From a bacterium UBP1_UBA4771 (lineage in GTDB: Bacteria; Krumholzibacteriota; Krumholzibacteriia; Krumholzibacteriales; Krumholzibacteriaceae): a stretch of DNA of 6,060 nucleotides. Each line of letters starts with the position of its first letter. The stretch's first letter is position 1. The translations under genes and the position numbers were made by a program. Shown here in pieces: positions 1 to 5,772 of the stretch. The stretch is from positions 1 to 6,060 of the forward strand of contig DHHN01000162.1 in the NCBI GenBank assembly GCA_002403295.1, in the 5' to 3' direction. The notes under the pieces are model-generated. The model did no database searches and was not told the DNA's origin. It worked only from the letters and a program-made list of their open reading frames with translations.

Positions 1-877
1 GCATATAGATGGACGGTGCGGGGTTCTGCGCGCCGCTTTTCTTCTTGGCGCCGCGGGTGCCGATCGAGAGCGTTCGGTGGACGTTCGTTTCGCCGTCCGG
101 AACGCGCGAGCCGGGGCAGCGCTCCCAGCACATCCCGCAGCCGTTGCAGAGCTCGCGGTCGACGTAGCGGGCCTTCTCGCGGATCTTGACCTTGAAATTG
201 CCGACGTACCCGCTGACCTCTTCCACCTCCGAGTAGGTGAGAAGATTGATGTTCGCGTGCTGGCCGACCTGGACCATCTTCGGCGTCAGGATGCACGCCG
301 CGCAATCGAGCGTCGGGAAGGTCTTATCGAACTTCGCCATGTGGCCGCCGATCGAGGGCTCCCGCTCGACGAGAACGACCTCTTTGCCCGCGTCGGCGAT
401 GTCGAGCGCGGCCTGAATGCCCGCGATGCCGCCGCCGATGACGAGCGTGCGGGGATTGATCGGCACGACGCGTTTCTCGAGCGGTTCCTGCCACGTCGAC
501 CGGCGCGTCGCCGCCGCGAGCAGCGCCTTGGCCTTTTCGGTGGACGCCGCCCGATCGAGGTGGACCCACGAGCATTGCTCGCGGATGTTCGCCATGGTGA
601 AGAGGTAGGGATTCACGCCCGACCGCTCGCACACCTTGCGAAAGGTGTTCTCGTGCATGAGGGGCGAGCAGGAGGCGACCACGACGCGGTCGACGAGCCC
701 CTCCCGGATGTCCTTCTCGATCATCGCCTGGCCGGGATCGGAGCACATGAACTTGTAATCGCGCACGAGCGCGACGTTCGGGAGCGTCTTTGCGTGCGCG
801 AGAACGGCGTCGATGTCGATCTTGCCGGCGATGTTCGTGCCGCAGTGGCAGACGTAGACTCCTATCCGTTCGGCCAT
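1..877 (-). CDS. hdrA: HdrA-like iron-sulfur flavoprotein, CoB-CoM heterodisulfide reductase subunit A family (3' end cut by window edge)
   Basis: Partial gene: 292 residues are read from the ATG at 877-875 to the left edge with no stop. The N-terminal HdrA domain is clear (VCHCGTNIAG at about residues 9-18, MCSDPGQ at 44-50, SCSPLMHE at 69-76). It is followed by the flavin-binding Rossmann glycines GGGIAGIQAA at 148-157, the family motif LDCAACILTPKM at 190-201, and a ferredoxin-type CxxCxxCxxxCP at C244, C247, C250 and C254. In the family, HdrA holds FAD and several [4Fe-4S] clusters, and in methanogens it is the bifurcating subunit in the cytoplasm. GGGAG at 888-884 lies 6 nt before the start, and hdrB ends 1 bp upstream, so the two are co-transcribed. 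The linker after the ferredoxin motif (about residues 258-288, with KKK) looks longer than I expect. Full-length homologues have at least about 650 residues, so over half the protein is missing. The family call is secure; the physiological substrate is unknown. Confidence 0.95.
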   Translation of the reverse strand, partial: MAERIGVYVCHCGTNIAGKIDIDAVLAHAKTLPNVALVRDYKFMCSDPGQAMIEKDIREGLVDRVVVASCSPLMHENTFRKVCERSGVNPYLFTMANIREQCSWVHLDRAASTEKAKALLAAATRRSTWQEPLEKRVVPINPRTLVIGGGIAGIQAALDIADAGKEVVLVEREPSIGGHMAKFDKTFPTLDCAACILTPKMVQVGQHANINLLTYSEVEEVSGYVGNFKVKIREKARYVDRELCNGCGMCWERCPGSRVPDGETNVHRTLSIGTRGAKKKSGAQNPAPSIYM

Positions 878-878
878 G

Positions 879-1754
879 TCACGCTCCCTGGAATATTTCT
901 TTTATCGGTTTCGTGAGTTTCACCGCGAGACGGCCGAGCCCGAGCGTATCGGGGGGCATCCCGAGCGCGATGCCGATGAGCTGCGTGAAGTACAGCACCG
1001 GCAGATTGAATTTCGTCTTGAAGAGCGCGTTCACCTTTCCCTGGTACACGTCGAGATTCATCTGGCAGAGCGGGCAGAGCGTGACGAGGCAATGAGCCCC
1101 CTTTCGCTCGGCATCGAGGAGGAGGTTCTTGCACAGGCGCATGGCGAGCTCCTCCTGCGTCCCCATGAGCGATGCGCCGCAGCAGGCGGTCTTCATGCGG
1201 TATTCGACGTTCTCGGCGCCGAGGGTCTCGATGAGCCGGTTCATTTTCACCGGTTCGTCGGGATCGTCGAAATCGGTTTCGGGGCGCACGATCTGGCATC
1301 CGTAGTACGGCGCCACCTTGAGTCCGGCGAGCTTCTTCACGACGAGGGACTGGATCTTCTCGTAGCCGACGTCGCTGCAGACCACGTCGAGCAAGTGGCG
1401 GACGCGCACGTTGCCGCTGTAGCTGAGCCCGCCCGCCTCGAGCGCCTGGCCGATCTTCTTTCGCAGCTCCGGATATTCGGCGAAATACCGGTTCGTCTTG
1501 TTGAGCACGGTGTAGCAGGCGCTGCACGGCGTCACGACGTCCCGATGGTGGGGTTCGGCGAGCGCGAGGTTGCGCGCCGAGATGGCGAAGCTCATGAGCT
1601 CCTTGACCGACATGTAGGCGGTCGCGCCGCAGCAGTTCCAGTCCTCGAGCTCCTCGAGCTCGAGCCCGAGCGCCGGCGCGATCGCGTCGATCGAATCCTG
1701 ATAGATGTTGGCGGTCGCGCTGACTGAGCAGCCGGGATAGTACGTGTATTTCAT
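879..1754 (-). CDS. hdrB: HdrB-like protein with two CCG domains, heterodisulfide reductase subunit B family
   Basis: A complete 291-residue protein of normal family length. Two cysteine-rich CCG domains are intact. The first has C9, C41-C42, C77 and C80 (CX31CCX34CXXC); the second has C153, C191-C192, C227 and C230 (CX37CCX34CXXC). In methanogen HdrB these ligate two noncubane [4Fe-4S] clusters that reduce the CoM-S-S-CoB disulfide. With all ten cysteines present this copy should be catalytically competent, although a non-methanogen would use another disulfide or acceptor. The protein is soluble and should act in a cytoplasmic complex with HdrC and HdrA. The start ATG directly follows the hdrC stop TAG with no gap, and GGGGAG at 1766-1761 within the end of hdrC lies 6 nt upstream, which indicates translational coupling. 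The C-terminal motif LPVLYFTQLIGIALG also fits the family. Other CCG-domain proteins (GlpC, LutA, HdrD) are excluded by size and context. Confidence 0.95.
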   Translation of the reverse strand: MKYTYYPGCSVSATANIYQDSIDAIAPALGLELEELEDWNCCGATAYMSVKELMSFAISARNLALAEPHHRDVVTPCSACYTVLNKTNRYFAEYPELRKKIGQALEAGGLSYSGNVRVRHLLDVVCSDVGYEKIQSLVVKKLAGLKVAPYYGCQIVRPETDFDDPDEPVKMNRLIETLGAENVEYRMKTACCGASLMGTQEELAMRLCKNLLLDAERKGAHCLVTLCPLCQMNLDVYQGKVNALFKTKFNLPVLYFTQLIGIALGMPPDTLGLGRLAVKLTKPIKEIFQGA

Positions 1755-2330
1755 CTAGATCTCCCCGAGCTCGTCGACCTTCTTGAGTATCTTTCTCAAC
1801 TGCTGGATATTCTTTATGCGATGCGGCAGCAGCGGCAGGCGCCTGTTCGAGAAGAGGAGCCATCCCTGCGGAAGGAACTTGAACGCGTGATGCGGCTCGG
1901 CCTCGAGGATATACCGCATCATGAGCTCCGTCTCGTGGTTCCGCCCGTACGTGTTGACCATGCGCGCGAAGTTGCGCGAGAGCACGACCGCCTTCTTCCC
2001 CTTCGTCTTCCCCTCCGCCACGGCGAGGCGCTTGAGGGCGTACATGACGTCGGTGATCTTGATGTTCTTCGGACACCGCACGGAGCACGTGTAGCAGGAC
2101 GAGCAGTACCAGATCGTGTTCGAGCGCAGCACCTCGTCCCGGAAGCCCGCGCGGATGAGCGAGAAGATCTTCCGCGGGCCGTGGTCCATCACGTAGCTCA
2201 GCGGACACGAGCTGCTGCACGTGCCGCACTGGATGCATTTCTTGATTTCATGGCCCCCGGGAAGGGAGTAGATCTCCGAGAGAAAATCGTGATCGAGCTT
2301 GTATTCGGCGACGATATCCCTGTCGAGCAT
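1755..2330 (-). CDS. hdrC: HdrC-like iron-sulfur protein, heterodisulfide reductase subunit C family
   Basis: A complete 191-residue protein, matching the usual HdrC length of roughly 180-200. Two ferredoxin-type motifs are seen: C32-C35-C38-C42 (CIQCGTCSSSCP) and C76-C79-C82-C86 (CSSCYTCSVRCP). Each should bind one [4Fe-4S] cluster, forming the wire from HdrA to the HdrB active site. The rest is helical and basic with no membrane segment, so this is the soluble type and not a fusion with a cytochrome b subunit such as HdrE. It is the first gene of the operon: AGGAG at 2340-2336 lies 5 nt before ATG 2330, and a promoter candidate lies about 80-110 bp upstream. The order hdrC-hdrB-hdrA is the one known from acetogens and sulfate reducers. 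Confidence 0.93.
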   Translation of the reverse strand: MLDRDIVAEYKLDHDFLSEIYSLPGGHEIKKCIQCGTCSSSCPLSYVMDHGPRKIFSLIRAGFRDEVLRSNTIWYCSSCYTCSVRCPKNIKITDVMYALKRLAVAEGKTKGKKAVVLSRNFARMVNTYGRNHETELMMRYILEAEPHHAFKFLPQGWLLFSNRRLPLLPHRIKNIQQLRKILKKVDELGEI

Positions 2331-2412
2331 TGCGACTCCTGCGTTACGTCCGGGAAGGCATCCGGTATCCTGTAGCTCGCTATCCCTGCTGCATTTAGGT
2401 CAAGAGCTGTTC

Positions 2413-2440
2413 ATCATACCGACAATCCCCGGAAAGTCAA
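2413..2440 (-). promoter_or_regulatory. Sigma-70-type promoter of the hdrCBA operon
   Basis: Reading the minus strand, the -35 box TTGACT (2440-2435) and the -10 box TATGAT (2418-2413) each match the bacterial consensus at five of six positions, with a 16-bp spacer. The DNA just upstream (about 2441-2460) is rich in A and T, like an UP element, and stands out in this GC-rich window. The predicted transcription start is near 2406, giving a leader of about 75 nt before hdrC. A second TTGAC (2403-2399) falls at the start of the transcript, 37 bp from the first. Its role, if any, is unknown. Confidence 0.65.
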
Positions 2441-2496
2441 CAATAATTCAAATAATAATCCGTGGCGCAACCGACGAACCCCGAAAACCGGCCATT

Positions 2497-2508
2497 TCGG
2501 AATTCCGA
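2497..2508. repeat. 12-bp perfect palindrome, possible operator
   Basis: TCGGAATTCCGA reads the same on both strands. It overlaps the -35 hexamer of the weak rightward promoter candidate, so it could be a dimeric repressor site. It also lies within a composite motif that partly recurs at 5699-5728. A perfect 12-mer can arise by chance, so function is unproven. Confidence 0.4.
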
Positions 2509-2531
2509 TATAGCACAATTTACTCTAGAAT
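2503..2531 (+). promoter_or_regulatory. Weak promoter candidate for the TPR lipoprotein gene
   Basis: TTCCGA (2503-2508) and TAGAAT (2526-2531) are separated by 17 bp inside the AT-rich core. The -35 match is poor (three of six) and the -10 match is good (five of six). The implied start near 2538 leaves a leader of about 170 nt, so a different promoter nearer the gene is possible. Confidence 0.25.
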
Positions 2532-2709
2532 ATAAGAATCCTCCAGCCGAACGGCCAGTTCTATTTTGCGCATTTGTTTTCGGTTCGACCCGCCGATACG
2601 CCGCGGCCCTCATCTTTTTCTTTTACGCTCGCCCCCCGAAATGCCATATTCATGGGGACGCGGGTGAAACGGGACATCCGCCCGCACCCCCGAAGAAGGG
2701 AATGCAAAG

Positions 2710-3852
2710 ATGACGAGGCTCGTGCTCTTCGCCGTCGCCGCGGCCGCCGTTCTGGGATTCGCCGGCTGCGGGCCCGACAAGTCGATCGCCTTCTACAATT
2801 CCGGAATCGACGCCGCGAACCGCGACAATTACGAGGAAGCGGCGCGCCTGTTTTCGCTCTCCGTGCAGCATCGCCCCCGAGACGCCGAGGCGCGCTACAA
2901 TCTGGGGCTCGCCCTCATCAAGCTGCGGCGGTTCGGAGAGGCCGAGGTGCAGCTTCGCGAGGCCGTCTCCATCGATCCGATGGATCCGGATTCGCGCGCG
3001 CTCCTCGGAGAGAGCCTCGAAAAGCAAGGCGAGCTTGCCGAGGCGAAATCCGCGTACCGCGCGGCGCTCAACATACGGCCGACCCACGTCTCCGCCCTCA
3101 TGGGGCTCGCCGCCATCGCCCTCGCGGAAGGCCAGAACCGCGCCGCGCAGGATTACGCGACGGAAGCCTCCGATCTCGATCCGAACAATCTCGACGCGAA
3201 CGTTCTCCTCTCCGAGGCGTATTTCCGCAACGGCGACTATAGCTCCGCCTACGGCCAGATTCTCACGGCAAAGCGCCTCAAGCCCGCCGACGCGCCCGTG
3301 CTCCTGCTCTTCGGCAAGATCGCCTACAGCCGCCGCATGTACGCGGACGCCCTCGGCGCTCTCGGAGACGCCCGCGCGCTCGGGCTCTCGAGCGACGATC
3401 TCTTTCTCTATCTCGGCCTCACGAACCTCGCGCTCGGGACGCGCGACGAAGCCGAACGCAATTTCCGGCTCGCGATATTCAAGAACGCCGACAATGTCCG
3501 GGCGTGGAGAGGCCTCGCCGAAACGTATATCGGCATGAAGAAATGGCCGGACGCCTCGGAGGCGATCGCGCGGGCGTCGGCGCTCGATCCGGAGAGCGCG
3601 GAGACGGCGATCGACCGCGCGCTCATCGCGATGCACACCGGCGACGTCGACGGCGCCGTGCGGGAACTCGAGGCGGCCGCGGCTCGTCCCGGGGCGCCGC
3701 AGATCACGAGCTACTACCTCGGACACGCCTACCTGAGACAGGGCAGCAACGCGAAGGCGCTCGCGGCGTTCGAACGCTTCGTGGCGATCTGGGAGGGCGA
3801 AGGCGCGATTCGCGAGGAAGCGCGCGCCATCGTCGACCGATTAACTCCCTGA
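2710..3852 (+). CDS. TPR-repeat lipoprotein
   Basis: A complete 380-residue protein. Residues 1-19 form a signal peptide (MTRL, then a hydrophobic run) ending in a lipobox-like FAGC. C20 would be lipidated, although F at -3 is less usual than L. From residue 26 to 365 the protein is built of ten consecutive 34-residue tetratricopeptide units with no insertions, starting at 26, 60, 94, 128, 162, 196, 230, 264, 298 and 332. The typical TPR pattern (N-L-G early, A-A/E-A mid, A-L-x-x-x-P late) is clearest in units 1-5 and 8. A short helix caps the end. TPR stacks bind other proteins, so the likely role is a scaffold at the cell envelope, perhaps in outer-membrane assembly or secretion; the partner cannot be told from this window. 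AAGGGA (2696-2701) lies 8 nt before the ATG. The last 12 bp overlap the end of the convergent transporter gene. Confidence 0.9.
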   Translation: MTRLVLFAVAAAAVLGFAGCGPDKSIAFYNSGIDAANRDNYEEAARLFSLSVQHRPRDAEARYNLGLALIKLRRFGEAEVQLREAVSIDPMDPDSRALLGESLEKQGELAEAKSAYRAALNIRPTHVSALMGLAAIALAEGQNRAAQDYATEASDLDPNNLDANVLLSEAYFRNGDYSSAYGQILTAKRLKPADAPVLLLFGKIAYSRRMYADALGALGDARALGLSSDDLFLYLGLTNLALGTRDEAERNFRLAIFKNADNVRAWRGLAETYIGMKKWPDASEAIARASALDPESAETAIDRALIAMHTGDVDGAVRELEAAAARPGAPQITSYYLGHAYLRQGSNAKALAAFERFVAIWEGEGAIREEARAIVDRLTP

Positions 3853-4752
3853 GCGGCTCCGCGCGTCGCCCGCCCCCCCCTCCTCCCCGCGCGACAGAAC
3901 GATCACGATCCCGGCGAGAATGAGCGCGCCGCCGGCGGCCGCCGCCGCTCCGGGTTCCTCGCCGAGAACGAAAAAGGCGAGAACGGCGGCGCCCACCGGT
4001 TCCCCGAGGGTCGCGACGGCGACGGCGGTCGCCGGCAACCGCCGAAGGGCCCAGTTGAAGATCGAATGCCCGACCGCCTGGCACACGAGCGCCATGAGAA
4101 AGCTGTAGAGGTAGGCGCGCGGTTCGTGCCCCGCCAGCGAACCGCCCGACGCGACGGTGCCGACGGCGAGAAGAGCCGCGGCGATCGAGTAAACGGGAAA
4201 CACGTAGGCGACGATCGAAATGCGCCCGCGCAACGCGCTTCCCACGAGGAAATAGCCTGCGATGGCGACCGCGCCTCCGACCGCGAGCAGATTTCCGCCG
4301 GCACGCGCCTGCGCGCCTGCGGCACCGCCGCCGATGACGGCGCCTCCCGCGAGCGCGAGCGCGAGCCCCGCCCAGAACGCCGCCGGCACGCGCCTGTGGA
4401 GCACGATGGCCGAGTAGAGACCGATCCAGAGCGGACTCGTCGTGACGAGCACGACGCTGCTCGCGACGTTGGTCCGGGAAAGCGACGAGATCCACAGGAT
4501 GAAATGCAGCGCGAGGAAGCTCCCCGCGAGACCGAGCGCGCACCACTCGCGGCGCCCGAGCCCGCGGAGCTCGCGCCGGGTGCGCGCGGATCCGAGAGCC
4601 GGCGCCGCCAGGATGACGGCCGAAAAGGCCATGCGAAGCGCCGCCACCGCGGCCGGCGGCGCTTCGGCGAGCCTCGTGAAGATCGCGCCGAAGGAGAGAG
4701 CGACGATCCCCCCGGCGAGAAGAGCGTGGCAGGTGGCGCGGCCCGCGTTCAT
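3841..4752 (-). CDS. EamA-domain (DMT superfamily) membrane transporter
   Basis: A complete 303-residue integral membrane protein with about ten hydrophobic segments (near 10-29, 34-54, 71-91, 95-117, 123-143, 153-171, 177-200, 214-234, 243-263 and 267-287). They are arranged as two five-helix EamA repeats. Family signatures are visible: FTRLAEAPPAAVAALR at about 25-40, SRTNVASSVVLVTTSPLW at 92-109 and LGEPVGAAVLAFFVLGE at 249-265. Members export or exchange metabolites such as amino acids or nucleotide precursors; the substrate cannot be read from sequence. The start ATG 4752 is preceded by only a weak site (GGGTGA), but it begins exactly at the first helix. The C-terminal tail (from about 288) is polar and includes a run of eight G on the coding strand. 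The gene has its own promoter, divergent from the DUF116 gene, and ends tail-to-tail within the TPR gene. Confidence 0.92.
   Translation of the reverse strand: MNAGRATCHALLAGGIVALSFGAIFTRLAEAPPAAVAALRMAFSAVILAAPALGSARTRRELRGLGRREWCALGLAGSFLALHFILWISSLSRTNVASSVVLVTTSPLWIGLYSAIVLHRRVPAAFWAGLALALAGGAVIGGGAAGAQARAGGNLLAVGGAVAIAGYFLVGSALRGRISIVAYVFPVYSIAAALLAVGTVASGGSLAGHEPRAYLYSFLMALVCQAVGHSIFNWALRRLPATAVAVATLGEPVGAAVLAFFVLGEEPGAAAAAGGALILAGIVIVLSRGEEGGAGDARSRSGS
3873..3880. repeat. Homopolymer of eight C (eight G in the EamA coding strand)
   Basis: An uninterrupted C8 run lies near the 3' end of the EamA gene, encoding Gly-Gly in the polar tail. Slippage here would change only the last dozen or so residues, and would also shift the stop that overlaps the TPR gene. 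It is also a likely place for assembly or sequencing error. Confidence 0.6.
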
Positions 4753-4810
4753 CGATCACCCGGACGCCGCCCCGGCGCGGCATGGGCGTCCGGTCCCCTT
4801 TCCGAACCGA

Positions 4811-4838
4811 ATCATATTGAACGGCGGCGGCCGTTCAA
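4811..4838 (-). promoter_or_regulatory. Promoter of the EamA transporter gene
   Basis: On the minus strand, -35 TTGAAC (4838-4833), a 16-bp spacer and -10 TATGAT (4816-4811) form a good sigma-70-like promoter. The -10 hexamer is identical to that of the hdr operon, and the spacer length is the same. The predicted start near 4804 leaves a leader of about 50 nt. The -35 box is the outer end of one arm of the inverted repeat at 4817-4838. Confidence 0.55.
4817..4838. repeat. 22-bp perfect inverted repeat inside a divergent promoter
   Basis: The arms TTGAACGGC (4817-4825) and GCCGTTCAA (4830-4838) are exact reverse complements around GGCG. The outer six bases of each arm are the -35 box of a divergent promoter. 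It may be a binding site for a dimeric regulator of both genes. It is not a terminator, because no T-run follows on either strand. Confidence 0.6.
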
Positions 4839-4845
4839 GTAGATT
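4817..4845 (+). promoter_or_regulatory. Promoter of the DUF116 gene
   Basis: TTGAAC (4817-4822), a 17-bp spacer and TAGATT (4840-4845) form a moderate sigma-70-like promoter with four of six matches in each box. The predicted start near 4852 leaves a short leader of about 20 nt. It overlaps the leftward promoter, so the two cannot easily be occupied at once. Confidence 0.45.
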
Positions 4846-4873
4846 CTCCCCATAGCCGCGGGGGCGCCGTGCC

Positions 4874-5680
4874 ATGAATGCGAAAACCGACAAACGATCG
4901 CGCGACAGGGTTCTCGGAGACGAATGGCTCGACTGGCACGGGAGCGACGAGCCGTCCGAGATCCGCGAGGGGAAGAGGACGTTCCTCCTCCTCTCCCTCG
5001 CCGTGCTCGTCGGATTCATCTTTCTCGCCGTTCTGTTCTGGTACCTCGTTCTTCCGCGGTTCGAACAGTACGGGGGCGGCTTCGCCGCCGCTTTCACGGT
5101 CGGCATCGCCGCGGGCGCGGCGTTCTTTCTCGTCTGGTACGGCCTTCTCGCGGCCGCCGTTCTTTCGCGCCGCTTCTACCTCGCCGTGTGCATGAGCCGC
5201 GGCCGGCGCCTCCTCTTCATGCTCTTTCCCTTCGCCGCCCGGCTCGCCTCCTCGCTCGGCATCTCCCGCGACCGCATCGGGCACTCCTTCATCGCGGTGA
5301 GCAACAGTCTCGCCGCCGCGTCGGCGGGCCGGGGCGCCGTGCTGGCGCTTCTGCCCCGCTGCCTCAGCGCGGAGATCAAAGGGAAACTGCGGGAGATCTG
5401 CTCCGCCTATCCCGACGTCACCGTGCACACGGCGCCGGGTGGAGCCGAGGCGCGCTCGTGCATCCGGGATCTGCGTCCGCGGGCGATCGTCGCCGTCGCG
5501 TGCGAGCGCGACCTCATGAGCGGCATCCACGACGTCGCCCCCCGCATACCCGTCATCGGGATCCCGAACAGCCGCCCCTTGGGCCCCTGCAAGGAAACGG
5601 AGATCGACGTCGAGGCCTTCCGCGAAGCCCTCGATTTTTTCAGGGCGCGCTCGTCGCCGGATCGCTGGCACGCTCCTTGA
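4874..5680 (+). CDS. Membrane-anchored DUF116 family protein
   Basis: A complete 268-residue protein. A charged N-terminus (1-35) is followed by two strong transmembrane helices (about 36-60 and 69-97) and a soluble C-terminal domain (about 110-257) that I recognise as DUF116. The landmarks are SFIAVSNSL (138-146), LLPRCL (159-164), RPRAIVAVACERDLMSGI (201-218), VIGIPNSRPLGPC (227-239) and the final helix VEAFREALDFF (246-256). The function of DUF116 is not established. Typical members have a CxxCGxC-like cysteine cluster after LPxCL. Here that stretch is shortened and only C163, C176, C196, C210 and C239 remain, so a standard metal site is doubtful. ATG 4874 has only a weak G-rich site upstream (4861-4864), but the frame and the length of the N-terminus fit. 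It is divergent from the EamA gene and probably co-transcribed with the gene at 5773. Confidence 0.82.
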   Translation: MNAKTDKRSRDRVLGDEWLDWHGSDEPSEIREGKRTFLLLSLAVLVGFIFLAVLFWYLVLPRFEQYGGGFAAAFTVGIAAGAAFFLVWYGLLAAAVLSRRFYLAVCMSRGRRLLFMLFPFAARLASSLGISRDRIGHSFIAVSNSLAAASAGRGAVLALLPRCLSAEIKGKLREICSAYPDVTVHTAPGGAEARSCIRDLRPRAIVAVACERDLMSGIHDVAPRIPVIGIPNSRPLGPCKETEIDVEAFREALDFFRARSSPDRWHAP

Positions 5681-5772
5681 TGCGAACCGTCTGCGGCGCC
5701 CGAAAACACGGCCCGAATGGCCGAATTCCGTTCGAAGCGAAGGCCGTTCCGTCAAAAAAAGGAGCACCCGGC
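5681..5772 (+). other. Short intergenic gap between the DUF116 gene and the next gene
   Basis: This 92-bp gap has a small hairpin (5709-5723), an A7 run (5754-5760) and the ribosome binding site GGAG (5761-5764). I see no clear promoter and no T-run terminator, so read-through from the DUF116 gene is likely. Confidence 0.6.
5709..5723. repeat. Small inverted repeat (5-bp stem, 5-nt loop)
   Basis: CGGCC and GGCCG flank the loop CGAAT. The stem is short and no T-run follows, so it is not a convincing terminator. It sits in the motif shared with the hdrC-TPR intergenic region. Confidence 0.35.

Larger units (their letters stand above)
2331..2709. other. Divergent intergenic region between hdrC and the TPR lipoprotein gene
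   Basis: These 379 bp separate the two divergent genes. The middle (about 2430-2560) is much more AT-rich than the flanking genes. I see the hdr promoter, a 12-bp palindrome and a weak rightward promoter candidate here. The stretch from about 2560 to 2690 holds short T-rich runs (2565-2580, 2611-2625) but no convincing gene, RNA or terminator. Short open frames crossing it have low-complexity composition and no supported start. Confidence 0.8.

Noticed and set aside
77..916. 279-residue open frame on the plus strand opposite hdrA
   Set aside because: It is antisense to a gene with clear HdrA motifs and shows the Arg/Asp/Ala-rich composition typical of mirror frames in GC-rich DNA.
1643..1660. 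Two tandem copies of CCTCGAGCT
   Set aside because: This is the coding of an acidic Leu/Glu stretch in HdrB (LELEELE), so codon repetition explains it.
862..2238. 458-residue open frame on the minus strand, the longest in the window
   Set aside because: It overlaps hdrB and hdrC in another frame. Those two have complete cysteine motifs and ribosome binding sites, while this frame is Arg/His-rich and resembles nothing.
2299..2713. Two short plus-strand frames in the hdrC-TPR intergenic region
   Set aside because: They lack a ribosome binding site and recognisable sequence, and they run through the AT-rich promoter region.
2650..3726. 358-residue open frame antisense to the TPR gene
   Set aside because: The TPR frame is supported by ten regular repeats and a signal peptide. 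The antisense frame has only biased composition.
3704..4783. 359-residue minus-strand frame overlapping the EamA gene
   Set aside because: It is very rich in Arg and Gly with no membrane segments. The EamA frame has ten helices and family motifs.
5709..5760. Hairpin and A7 run as an intrinsic terminator
   Set aside because: The hairpin has no T-run after it on the plus strand. On the minus strand the T-run comes before the hairpin instead of after it.
4835..5767. 310-residue frame antisense to the DUF116 gene
   Set aside because: Its low-complexity Glu/Arg/Gly composition contrasts with the recognisable DUF116 motifs on the plus strand.
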